This document shows positions 26,643 to 33,301 of a stretch of DNA of 37,501 nt, in pieces. The DNA comes from Pseudomonadota bacterium. Its GTDB lineage: Bacteria > Pseudomonadota > Gammaproteobacteria > Burkholderiales > Burkholderiaceae_C. The stretch covers positions 1 to 37,501 of the forward strand of contig JAFEEF010000074.1 in assembly GCA_018241265.1 (NCBI GenBank), given 5' to 3'. The notes beneath the pieces are model-generated. The model did not search any database. It was not told the origin of the DNA and saw only the letters and a list, made by a program, of their open reading frames with translations. How positions within the stretch are numbered: position 1 is the first letter of the stretch; each line of letters begins with the position of its first letter. A program made the position numbers and the translations under genes.

Positions 26643-27449
26643 ATGCCGACCACACGACCCCCTGCCCGCCGCGCCCCCGCGGCACCGGCCTCGACGGCAC
26701 GCAAGGTGCCGATCGAGATCGCCTTGCCGACCGAACGCCGCCGGCCGCGCACGCTCGCGCTGACGATCGTCGAGGCGCTCAGCGACCGGGTGCGCGACGG
26801 GCGTCTCGCGGCCGGCACGAAGCTCGCGACCGAAGCCGAGCTGATGCACGAGTTCGACGTCAGCCGCACCGTCGTGCGCGAGGCGCTGTCGAAGCTGCAG
26901 GCCGCCGGCATGGTGCAGACGCGCCACGGCATCGGCACGTTCGTCGTCGGCATGGGCGATACGGCGCCGTTCCGCATCGCGCCCGAGCAGCTCGCCACCC
27001 TGCGCGACGTGATCGCGATGCTCGAGCTGCGCATCGGCCTCGAGACCGAGGCGGCGAGCCTGGCGGCGCAGCGCCGCACGTCGCAGAACCTCGCCGCGCT
27101 GCAGACTGCATTCGACGGCTTCGCGGCGGCCGTCGAGTCCGGACGCGATGCGGTGGCGGCCGACGTGCAGTTCCATCTCGAGATCGCGCGCGCCACGCAG
27201 AACCCGCACTTCAAGCAGCTGATGGAAAGCCTGGGCAGCGCGATCATTCCGCGCGCCCGGCTCGATCCGGCCACGCCGCCCGACGAAGAGCGCACCGCCT
27301 ACCTGCGGCGCGTCAATGCCGAGCACGCGAGCATCCTCGACGCGATCGCGAACCAGGATGCCGAAGGCGCGCGTGCCGCGATGCGCACGCACCTCGCGAA
27401 CAGCCGCGAGCGGCGCCGTCGCGCGGCGCTGCAGCCACGGCGCCGCTGA
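26643..27449 (+). CDS. FadR-subfamily GntR transcriptional regulator of uronate genes
   Basis: A 268-residue regulator. After a 35-residue basic, Pro/Ala-rich leader it has a GntR winged helix-turn-helix (about 38-103; LALTIVEALSDRVRDGRLAAGTKLATEAEL, then FDVSRTVVREALSKLQAAGMV and THE wing RHGIGTFVV) and an all-helical FCD ligand domain (about 120-245) with DVQFHLEIARATQNPHF and EHASILDAIANQDAEGA, where His and Asp residues typically bind a metal and a small carboxylate. Ligand is probably a uronate or aldarate. ATG 26643 is preceded by GAGGGAAA. Divergent from udh; the intervening perfect inverted repeat is the likely operator. Confidence 0.9.
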   Translation: MPTTRPPARRAPAAPASTARKVPIEIALPTERRRPRTLALTIVEALSDRVRDGRLAAGTKLATEAELMHEFDVSRTVVREALSKLQAAGMVQTRHGIGTFVVGMGDTAPFRIAPEQLATLRDVIAMLELRIGLETEAASLAAQRRTSQNLAALQTAFDGFAAAVESGRDAVAADVQFHLEIARATQNPHFKQLMESLGSAIIPRARLDPATPPDEERTAYLRRVNAEHASILDAIANQDAEGARAAMRTHLANSRERRRRAALQPRRR

Positions 27450-27465
27450 GTGACCGAGCCGCCGA

Positions 27466-27482
27466 CTGTTGTACGACGACTG
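27466..27482. promoter_or_regulatory. Second copy of the GntR operator, ahead of an orphan start codon
   Basis: CTGTTGTACGACGACTG; its reverse complement matches the 26557-26573 operator at 15 of 17 positions. It lies 17 bases past the regulator stop and 11 bases before an ATG with a good ribosome site (27494). This suggests that another gene of the same regulon once started here, or that a distant copy was carried along. Directly visible as a near-repeat; function inferred. Confidence 0.5.
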
Positions 27483-27493
27483 AAGGAAGCGCG

Positions 27494-27628
27494 ATGACGT
27501 CCCGCCCCTCTCCGCCCCGCACCGCGCCTGACCGCCGGCACGACCGGCCGTGCACTGCGTCACGCCGCTGTCGCGGCGCCGACGCTGCGTCGGCGCGTTT
27601 CGGCGACGATGACCGAAACGTCACGTAA
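27494..27628 (+). pseudogene. Short ORF with good start signals; likely 5' stub of a lost regulon gene
   Basis: An AAGGAAG site 4 bases before ATG 27494 opens a 44-codon frame (MTSRPSPPRTAPDRRHDRPC...) ending TAA 27626. The product is Arg/Pro-rich, has no resemblance to a known protein, and looks like untranslated sequence read through. Since initiation signals and an operator copy are intact, I read it as the beginning of a gene whose body was deleted. It could instead be a genuine small protein or a chance ORF. Confidence 0.35.
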
Positions 27629-27694
27629 ATCTCCTCCACGCGACGCATGACGCGCAAGACTCGCGGCCGCTGTGACTGACCACGAGGAGACCAC

Positions 27695-27940
27695 ATGCAC
27701 CTGATCTGGATCATCCTGATCGGATTCGTCGCCGGCCTGATCGCCAAGATCATCACGCCCGGCTCCGGACCGGGCGGATTCTTTCTGACCGCCGCGCTCG
27801 GCATCGGCGGCTCGCTTGCCGCCACCTTCCTCGGCCAGATGCTCGGCTTCTACACACCCGGGCAGACGGCGGGCTTCATCGGCGCGATCGTCGGCGCGGT
27901 CATCCTGCTCGCGCTCTACCACCTGGCGTTCCGGCGGTAA
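27695..27940 (+). CDS. GlsB/YeaQ/YmgE-family (transglycosylase-associated) membrane protein
   Basis: An 81-residue inner-membrane protein with three hydrophobic Gly-rich helices: MHLIWIILIGFVAGLIAKII, then a TPGSGPGGFFLTAALGIGGSLAATFLG loop-helix and IGAIVGAVILLALYHL. This is the full length and layout of the family, small stress-induced membrane proteins of unclear biochemical role. The family name transglycosylase-associated is historical. ATG 27695 has a GAGGAG site. It lies 35 bases before the next small gene and is probably co-transcribed with it. Confidence 0.9.
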   Translation: MHLIWIILIGFVAGLIAKIITPGSGPGGFFLTAALGIGGSLAATFLGQMLGFYTPGQTAGFIGAIVGAVILLALYHLAFRR

Positions 27941-27975
27941 GCGCCCGTCGCCACACGAAACAAGGAGGGAAGACC

Positions 27976-28518
27976 ATGGGATTCGATCTCGGCGGACTGC
28001 TGCAGCAGTACCTGGGCGGCGCGGCCAACGGAGCGCCGCAGGGCGACGTCGCCAGCCACTACGACCAGGCGGCGCGCAACGTGTCGCCCGACGTGCTGCA
28101 GGAGGGCCTGTCGGCGCTGCTGCGCTCGGACGCGACACCGGCCTTCGGGCAGATCGCCGGCCAGCTGTTCGGCCAGGCCGACGCGAACCAGCAGGCCGGC
28201 ATGCTGAACCAGCTCATCGCCGGCATGGGCCCGGCGGCGCTCGGCTCGCTGCTCAACGGCGCGGGCGGTGCGGGGCTCGCGGGCATCCTCGGCCGGCTCG
28301 CCGGCGGCGGCAACACGGCGGCGCTGTCGCCCGACCAGGCCTCGGCGCTGACGCCCGACCAGGTGCAGGTGATCGCCGACCACGCCGAGCAGCATGACCC
28401 CGGCATCGTCGACCGCATGAGCGCGTTCTACGCCGAGCATCCGACGCTCGTGAAGACGCTCGGCGGCGCCGCGCTCAGCATCGCACTGGCGAAGATGGCG
28501 GAGCGCCAGGGCGGCTGA
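27976..28518 (+). CDS. Conserved small protein, DUF937/YidB-like
   Basis: A 180-residue, Gly/Ala/Gln-rich, mostly helical soluble protein: MGFDLGGLLQQYLGG, SHYDQAARNVSPDVLQEGLSALLRSDATPAFGQIAGQLFG, a central Gly-rich stretch, then SPDQASALTPDQVQVIADHAEQHDPGIVDRMSAFYAEHP. The shape recalls the YidB/DUF937 group, though I cannot confirm membership. No signal peptide or membrane helix except a weak C-terminal one (LGGAALSIALAKMA). Start ATG 27976 has an excellent AAGGAGGGAAG site. Convergent with the PilZ-fusion gene. Function unknown. Confidence 0.7.
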   Translation: MGFDLGGLLQQYLGGAANGAPQGDVASHYDQAARNVSPDVLQEGLSALLRSDATPAFGQIAGQLFGQADANQQAGMLNQLIAGMGPAALGSLLNGAGGAGLAGILGRLAGGGNTAALSPDQASALTPDQVQVIADHAEQHDPGIVDRMSAFYAEHPTLVKTLGGAALSIALAKMAERQGG

Positions 28519-28544
28519 AAGCGGACTCGGTCCGGCCGTTCGCC

Positions 28545-29828
28545 TCAGGCGGCGGCCAGGTCGACGTGCGTCTGCCCGTGCTCTAGCGCGAGCACGCAAC
28601 GCCGCCACGCCGCATCCGGCGCGACGATCCGAAAGCCGTAGAAGCTCGCGACCTCGGAGGTCTCGACGCGCACGGCCTGCGCGTCGAACATCGAGCGCTC
28701 CTCGCTGCCGAGCTCAATCTTCGCGACACCGGTTTCCTGCAGCGCGATCGGCCGGTCGGCGCGCGCCTTGAAGCCTTGCAACGACACCTCGATCACCTGC
28801 AGGCCGACCGGCCGTCCATCGGAACCGCGCACTTCGAACAAGCCGGGGCATTTCAGCGAGAAGCGCTGGTGTTGACGCAGCGGATGCGGCAGGCGGCCGT
28901 TGATGACGAGCGGCGGCAGCACGCGCTGGTACTCGCGCTCGTGGTAGATCGAGTGCAGCAGCCGCTTCTTGCGCTCGTCGAGCGTCGCGAACACGTGCGT
29001 CGCGCGGTTGAAGAAGTGGTCGAGCAACTCCGGCGTCATCACCGGATCGTTGGTCGTGTGGTAGCGCCGGCGCGGAATCGCGAAGTTGGGCAGACACAGC
29101 CGGATGAAGAACTCGTGCAGGTTCTTGCGCACCGGCTTGCCGCCGAAGGTGCGATCGAGCGCCTCGGGGAAATAGTGCAGGTCGAGCGTCGCGCCGACCG
29201 CAGGCGCACCGTTGGCGAAGTCGTAGCGGTCGACGACCTGGGCCTGCAGGCGGCGGAACGCGAGCAGCGACTCGTACAGGTCGATGCGGTCGGGGTTGAC
29301 CGCGATCACCATGTGGCGGGTGTCGAAGTACTTCACGCAGTATTCGTAGAGGTACTTCATCATCGGGAACAGCACGATGCCGCCGGTCTTGCGGAACGAC
29401 GGGTGCACCGCCAGCGCCGAGATCTCCGCGATGCTGCCTTCCTTCTCGCGCACCGGCGCGAGGTCGAAGGCCGACTGCAGCGGGAAGCCGAACACGCCCT
29501 CGCGAATGATCGAGACCGTGCCGACGACCTGGCCGTCCCACTTCGCGCACAGCGTCGTCGTGGTCGGCAGCGCGTGGTAGATCGTCACCCGCATGCCCGA
29601 CGGATCGGGCTTCATGAAGCCGCTGCCGACATAGGCGTCGTGCAGGATGCGGAAGCAGGCCTCGAGCTCTTCCTTGGTGTCGGCGATCTTGAACGTGAGC
29701 CGCGGATCAGGCGCCGGGTCGCAATCGACCATCGAGCGGAAGACGCGAAAGCGGATCGGCCGCGGCAGCAGCGAGAAGAGGTTGCGCACCTGCTGGTGCA
29801 GGTAGCGGCGCAGCGAGAACTTTTTCAT
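28545..29828 (-). CDS. FeeM-like N-acyl amino acid synthase / GNAT domain fused to a PilZ domain
   Basis: 427 residues. The N-terminal two thirds (about 30-260) have the GNAT-like fold of FeeM-type N-acyl amino acid synthases, which join an acyl-ACP chain to an amino acid: FKIADTKEELEACFRILHDAYVGSGFM, GQVVGTVSIIREGVFGFPLQ, IAEISALAVHPSFRKTGG. The C-terminal 110 residues form a PilZ domain with RQHQR (Arg318/Arg322, the RxxxR arm) and EVSLQG (347-352). The usual D/NxSxxG motif here has Glu in its first place. This would let cyclic-di-GMP control acyl transfer. ATG 29828 (MKKFSLRRYLHQQV) has no strong ribosome site. A basic N-terminal helix suggests membrane association. Single-gene unit. Confidence 0.82.
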   Translation of the reverse strand: MKKFSLRRYLHQQVRNLFSLLPRPIRFRVFRSMVDCDPAPDPRLTFKIADTKEELEACFRILHDAYVGSGFMKPDPSGMRVTIYHALPTTTTLCAKWDGQVVGTVSIIREGVFGFPLQSAFDLAPVREKEGSIAEISALAVHPSFRKTGGIVLFPMMKYLYEYCVKYFDTRHMVIAVNPDRIDLYESLLAFRRLQAQVVDRYDFANGAPAVGATLDLHYFPEALDRTFGGKPVRKNLHEFFIRLCLPNFAIPRRRYHTTNDPVMTPELLDHFFNRATHVFATLDERKKRLLHSIYHEREYQRVLPPLVINGRLPHPLRQHQRFSLKCPGLFEVRGSDGRPVGLQVIEVSLQGFKARADRPIALQETGVAKIELGSEERSMFDAQAVRVETSEVASFYGFRIVAPDAAWRRCVLALEHGQTHVDLAAA

Positions 29829-29910
29829 GGGCGCCGGCACGCGCCTCGAGAGGAGACGGTGGCCGTGCCTGGGGTTATCGGCGCCGGCGCGGCGGAGTGA
29901 AACGGAATTG

Positions 29911-29958
29911 AAAAAAACGATTGCTAAGAGACGTTCTGCGACCCGGTGAGGGATCGCA
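29911..29958 (-). terminator. Possible terminator of tRNA-Arg
   Basis: Reading the minus strand downstream of the tRNA, TGCGATCCC and GGGTCGCA (29937-29958) can pair with one bulged base. A run of seven T (plus-strand A at 29911-29917) follows about 20 bases later. The spacing between stem and T-run is long for a classical intrinsic terminator, so this is tentative. Confidence 0.3.
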
Positions 29959-29991
29959 ACGGCCGTCACGGCCACGTCGCACGTCGGTAGT

Positions 29992-30067
29992 TGGCGCGTC
30001 CGGCTGGGATCGAACCAGCAACCCCTGCCTTCGGAGGGCAGTACTCTATCCATTGAGCTACGGACGC
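29992..30067 (-). tRNA. tRNA-Arg (anticodon CCG)
   Basis: A full cloverleaf can be drawn on the minus strand: acceptor GCGTCCG/CGGACGC, D-arm AGCTCAATGGATAGAGT, anticodon stem CTGCC/GGCAG with loop CTCCGAA (anticodon CCG), and T-arm with GGTTCGATCCC. Discriminator G and an encoded CCA end follow (plus-strand TGG at 29992-29994). It reads CGG arginine codons, which are used in this GC-rich genome. A TAGAAT box at 30088-30093 on the same strand is about 20 bases upstream and may be its -10. Confidence 0.95.
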
Positions 30068-30137
30068 GCGGAGCCGGAGCGGGCTGCATTCTATCGCGCG
30101 GCCGGCGGTGCTCCGAGGGGCGCCCGAGCACGGGCCC

Positions 30138-30143
30138 TATAAT
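30138..30143 (+). promoter_or_regulatory. -10 box (TATAAT) for the cytochrome c gene
   Basis: A consensus TATAAT stands in otherwise GC-rich sequence 98 bases before the cytochrome start, leaving a leader of roughly 90 bases. No good -35 hexamer is visible 16-18 bases upstream, so an activator or extended contacts may be needed. The AT-rich hexamer is directly visible; the promoter role is inferred. Confidence 0.5.
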
Positions 30144-30241
30144 CTGCCGGTTTTGCGCGGGCGCGGGCTTGCTCGTTGGGCCGGCCGGTTCAGGGCCGGC
30201 TGCTGCCGCCGTCTCGCCACCGAATATCCACCGAGGACTTC

Positions 30242-31117
30242 ATGAGCGACGCTTCCAGCCAGACCCATGACGACGGCCCGCACGAAGGCCCGATCAAGAC
30301 GCCCAAGCAGCTCGTCCTGGCGGTCCTGTTTGCCTTCGTGGTGCCGATCTCGATCATCGTGCTGCTGGTCAGCTACGTATCGTCGAACCACCAGCCCAAT
30401 GTCGGCACCGATGCGATGACGCCCGAAGGCATCGCCGCACGCATCCATCCGGTCGGTACGGTCGAGGTGAAGGATCCCAACGACCTGGCCGCGATGAAGA
30501 CCGGCGAGCAGGTCTTCGCGGCGCAGTGCACGACCTGCCACACCGCCGGTGCGCTCGGCGCGCCGAAGTTCGGCGATGCCGACGCCTGGGCGCCGCGCGT
30601 CAAGACCGGCTACGCCGCGCTGCTCAACTCGGCGCTGCACGGCAAGGGCAACATGCCGGCACAGGGCGGCGGCGACTTCACCGACCTCGAGATCGGCCGC
30701 GCCGTCGTCTACATGGCCAACAAGGTCGGCGCGAACTTCGAAGAGCCCAAGCTCGCACCGCCGACCGCTGCCGCGCCGGCACCGGTGGCCGCCGCGCCCG
30801 CGGCCGCGACGTCCGAAGCCACCGCGGCCGCACCCGCTGCCGAGCCGGCTCAGCAGCAAGCCGCCGCCGCACCGGCCGCCGGCACGCCGCCGCCGCTGTT
30901 CGCGCAGGTCTGCTCGGCCTGCCATGCGACCGGCGTGGCCGGCGCGCCCAAGGTCGGCGACAAGGCCGCCTGGGCGCCGCGCATCGCCCAGGGCATCGAC
31001 GGGCTGGTCGCCAGCGCGATCAAGGGCAAGGGTGCGATGCCGCCGAAGGGCGGTTCGACCGCCAGCGAAGCCGACATCAAGGCGGTCGTGACCTACATGG
31101 TCGACAGCTCGAAGTGA
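30242..31117 (+). CDS. Membrane-anchored dihaem cytochrome c (c5-like, tandem)
   Basis: A 291-residue electron carrier. An uncleaved N-terminal helix (about 23-46) anchors it to the inner membrane; the rest faces the periplasm. Two class I haem domains follow: first CTTCH at 96-100 with Met138 (GNMPAQGG) as likely sixth ligand, second CSACH at 224-228 with GAMPPKGG. An Ala/Pro-rich linker of about 45 residues separates them. Both domains share GAPK(F/V)GD and WAPR motifs of the cytochrome c5 family, so they arose by duplication. ATG 30242 is preceded by a GAGGA site. It probably feeds a terminal oxidase; no oxidase gene is in view. Single-gene transcript with terminator at 31255. Confidence 0.93.
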   Translation: MSDASSQTHDDGPHEGPIKTPKQLVLAVLFAFVVPISIIVLLVSYVSSNHQPNVGTDAMTPEGIAARIHPVGTVEVKDPNDLAAMKTGEQVFAAQCTTCHTAGALGAPKFGDADAWAPRVKTGYAALLNSALHGKGNMPAQGGGDFTDLEIGRAVVYMANKVGANFEEPKLAPPTAAAPAPVAAAPAAATSEATAAAPAAEPAQQQAAAAPAAGTPPPLFAQVCSACHATGVAGAPKVGDKAAWAPRIAQGIDGLVASAIKGKGAMPPKGGSTASEADIKAVVTYMVDSSK

Positions 31118-31127
31118 TGACGTCGAA

Positions 31128-31248
31128 GCGCTGACCGCAGCGCCTCAGGGGCTGGGAGCCATTTGCTTCGCGTGGAGTCGGAAAGCCCCTGAGTCGAGTC
31201 GCCTGCGCTGCGCAGTTTCACAGGCGCCTCGCTCCGGCGCCTCGTTCC
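31128..31248. repeat. Compound inverted/direct repeat element after the cytochrome gene
   Basis: About 120 bases with unusually dense symmetry. An outer stem, CGCAGCGC (31136-31143) with GCGCTGCG (31205-31212), is nested directly outside a perfect 10-bp stem, CTCAGGGGCT (31144-31153) with AGCCCCTGAG (31184-31193). An alternative hairpin pairs 31128-31133 with 31138-31143. A 13-base tandem repeat with one mismatch (31223-31235, 31236-31248) closes the element. It codes for nothing recognisable. Candidates are a structured 3' UTR, a small RNA or a REP-like repeat. Confidence 0.5.
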
Positions 31249-31250
31249 GA

Positions 31251-31814
31251 TCAGGAAGCCGGCCTCGTGGCCGGCTTCTTCGTTTCGGACGGCTGCGGAT
31301 GGAGCGTCACGCCGTAGCGCCGGAGCAGCGTCTCGAAGCGGATGTCCTGCGGCGACCACTGCCCCTGCTCGACGGCATCGGCGGCGCTCTCCATGTCCTG
31401 CGTGTGCACGATGCCGAGGCCGATGTCGCTGGCGACGAAGAGCCGCCCGTGCTCGTCGGTCCAGCAGTCGGCGGCGTTCGCCGTCCGGCCGGTGTGGGTG
31501 GTCAGCGCCGGCCCGGTGCTCGCTGGCGGCACGAGCCGCCAGATCCACGGCGCCGCTTCGAGCTCGACGTAGACGCGCTGCGGTCCGTTCTGGAAGTACC
31601 ACTCGCCGGCCTCGTTGCACGCGTAGTTGCGGCCGATGAAGTCGCGCAGCCGCGCGTGCTCGATGCGGCTGCCCTTGATGCGGGGAAAGGGTCCGGCCGC
31701 CTGGGCCGATGCATCGCGCAGGTACCAGTCGCCGCGCGCATCGAGGCCGAGCCAGCCGTAGCAATCGGGCACGTGGGGCCACTTGCGCAGCGCGGCTTCG
31801 ACGATCTCGTCCAT
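31251..31814 (-). CDS. Conserved betaproteobacterial protein of unknown function
   Basis: A 187-residue soluble protein starting MDEIVEAALRKWPHVPDCYGWLGLDARGDWYLRD, with KGSRIEHARLRDFIGRNYACNE, WYFQNGPQRVYVELEAAPWIWRL and DEHGRLFVASDIGLGIVHTQDM. Similar proteins with these Trp-rich blocks occur as single-copy genes in Burkholderiales, and I recall them being labelled DUF2946, with low certainty. No catalytic motif, signal peptide or membrane helix is apparent. I chose ATG 31814; the upstream in-frame start at 31949 would overlap the next gene. The last eight codons double as the terminator stem of the convergent cytochrome gene. Confidence 0.75.
   Translation of the reverse strand: MDEIVEAALRKWPHVPDCYGWLGLDARGDWYLRDASAQAAGPFPRIKGSRIEHARLRDFIGRNYACNEAGEWYFQNGPQRVYVELEAAPWIWRLVPPASTGPALTTHTGRTANAADCWTDEHGRLFVASDIGLGIVHTQDMESAADAVEQGQWSPQDIRFETLLRRYGVTLHPQPSETKKPATRPAS
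31255..31285 (+). terminator. Intrinsic terminator of the cytochrome c transcript
   Basis: GAAGCCGGCC-TCGT-GGCCGGCTTC is a perfect 10-bp stem with a 4-base loop (31255-31278). It is followed on the plus strand by the T-rich TTCGTTTC. It lies inside the final codons of the convergent unknown-function gene, whose KKPATRPAS tail is spelled by the stem. On the minus strand no T-run follows, so it acts for the plus strand. Confidence 0.65.
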
Positions 31815-31840
31815 GGCCGCGATCTTCGCGCAAAGCCCGG

Positions 31841-32809
31841 TCAGACGTGGCGCACGATCCAGCCCATGACCTCGTCGGGCAAGGTCCCCAAGTGGCCCGG
31901 CCAGCGGCCGGCCGGAAAGCCGACATGGCCGCCGTGCGCCGGCTGCCACAAGGTGACGTGGCGGCCGACCTGGTGCGGCGCGGGCAGGCTGGCCGCGGGC
32001 ACGAACGGATCGTTGCGTGCGTTCAGCACCAGCGCCGGGATGCGGATGCGCGCGAGCTGCGGCTTGGCCGAGCCGCGCGACCAGTAGTCATCGGTATCGC
32101 GAAAGCCGTGCAGCGGCGCGGTGAAGACGTTGTCGAATGCGTACAGGTCGCGCGCCGCGAGCAGCCTCGCGCGGTCGAACAGGCCCGGATGCTGGGCGAG
32201 CTTCAGCAGCGCCTTGGGCTTCATCGTGCGCAGGAACATGCGCGTGTAGACCTGCCGGTTGAAGCCGCGCCCGATCGCGCCGCCGCCGGCCGCGAGGTCG
32301 ACCGGCGCGCACACCGCGGCGACGGCGCGCGCGATGCGCGCCGCGCTGTCGCCGGCCTCTTCGGCCCAGCGCAGCAGCGCATTGCCGCCGAGCGACACGC
32401 CGACCGCGGCGATCGCGCCGGCGTGGGCCGCGCGAAAGCGATCGAGGATCCAGCCGATCTCTTCGTAGTCGCCCGAGTGGTAGGCGCGCGGCGCAAGGTT
32501 GATCTCGCCCGAGCAGCCGCGGAAGTGCGGCACCGCATAGCGCCAGCCATGGCGGCGCGCCCAGTGCGCGAAGGACAGCGCATAGTGGCTCGCCGACGAG
32601 CCTTCGAGGCCGTGGAAGAGCACCAGCAGCGGCGCATCGGCGGCCGCGGCGTCCTGCCAATCGACGTCGACGAAGTCGCCGTCGGGCGTCGTCCAGCGCT
32701 CGCGCCGGAAGCGCGGCGCCGGGCCGAGGTAGCGGCGGCCGTAGAGTGCCGACCAGATCGTCTGGGCGTGGCCGCCGATCAGCCAGCGCGGCGCGCGATA
32801 ACCTTGCAT
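31841..32809 (-). CDS. YheT-family alpha/beta hydrolase
   Basis: A 322-residue cytosolic hydrolase related to E. coli YheT and eukaryotic ABHD1/3. Family marks: MQGYRAPRWLIGGHAQTIWSAL at the N-terminus, LVLFHGLEGSSASHY (oxyanion loop), RGCSGEINLAPRAYHSGDYEEI, nucleophile Ser in VGVSLGGNALLRW, acid in LNARNDPFVP, and His in PAHGGHVGF. All three catalytic residues are present. The physiological ester substrate is not known for the bacterial family. It is the last-but-one gene of a minus-strand run starting at purU; gaps of 37 and 26 bases on its two sides allow co-transcription. Confidence 0.9.
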   Translation of the reverse strand: MQGYRAPRWLIGGHAQTIWSALYGRRYLGPAPRFRRERWTTPDGDFVDVDWQDAAAADAPLLVLFHGLEGSSASHYALSFAHWARRHGWRYAVPHFRGCSGEINLAPRAYHSGDYEEIGWILDRFRAAHAGAIAAVGVSLGGNALLRWAEEAGDSAARIARAVAAVCAPVDLAAGGGAIGRGFNRQVYTRMFLRTMKPKALLKLAQHPGLFDRARLLAARDLYAFDNVFTAPLHGFRDTDDYWSRGSAKPQLARIRIPALVLNARNDPFVPAASLPAPHQVGRHVTLWQPAHGGHVGFPAGRWPGHLGTLPDEVMGWIVRHV

Positions 32810-32846
32810 GCGGTCGAACGGCGAGCGGTGGTTGCGCCTCGGGGGA

Positions 32847-33293
32847 TCAATGCAACAGCGGCGCTGCCGGCAGGCCGTCGGTCGCCTCGCGCGCCGTCGC
32901 CGGACTCGCGTGATGAGCCACCAGACGCCAGCCGAGCGCGCCCTTCACGTAGACGTTGGTCGCGACGACGTAGGCCGATTGCGGCCCGTCGGACGTCGTC
33001 ACGCGCACATGCTCGAGCACGCTGTGCACCGCACAGTCGAGCGTCTGCAGGCGCCGCACCTGCTCGGGCCGCGCATCGATGGCGCGGACCGAGAACATCG
33101 CTTCGAACGAAGCCCGGATCGCCGCCGCGCCGACCAGCCGCGGGCTGCCCGGATGGATGCAGCAGATGTCCTCGTCGTCCGACCACACCGCCATCAGCTT
33201 CTCGATGTCGCCTTGCTGCATCGCCTCGTAGAAGCGTGCCTCGATCTCGTCGGCCGATTCGGGCGGCGGCATCGCGGCCTTGCTGCGCTGCAT
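32847..33293 (-). CDS. SnoaL/NTF2-like (DUF4440-type) protein
   Basis: A 148-residue protein with the cone-shaped NTF2-like fold: EIEARFYEAMQQGDIEKLMAVWSDDEDICCIHPGSPRLVGAAAIRASFEAMF, then three predicted strands (CAVHSVLEHVRVTT, SAYVVATNVYVKG, LGWRLVAHHASPA). The WSDDEDICCIHPG segment with paired acidic residues and His is common in the group often called nuclear transport factor 2 family. It may be enzymatic or ligand-binding; no role can be assigned. ATG 33293 lies 8 bases after the purU stop; an ATG at 33272 is an alternative. Likely in one transcript with purU. Confidence 0.8.
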   Translation of the reverse strand: MQRSKAAMPPPESADEIEARFYEAMQQGDIEKLMAVWSDDEDICCIHPGSPRLVGAAAIRASFEAMFSVRAIDARPEQVRRLQTLDCAVHSVLEHVRVTTSDGPQSAYVVATNVYVKGALGWRLVAHHASPATAREATDGLPAAPLLH

Positions 33294-33301
33294 GTCGGGG
33301 C

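Noticed and set aside
28521-28535. Short CGGAC-TCG-GTCCG hairpin between convergent genes as a terminator
   Set aside because: Only 5 bp of stem and no T-run on either strand.
31223-31248. 13-base tandem repeat considered as a start of a CRISPR-like array
   Set aside because: Only two copies with no spacer between them and no cas genes nearby.
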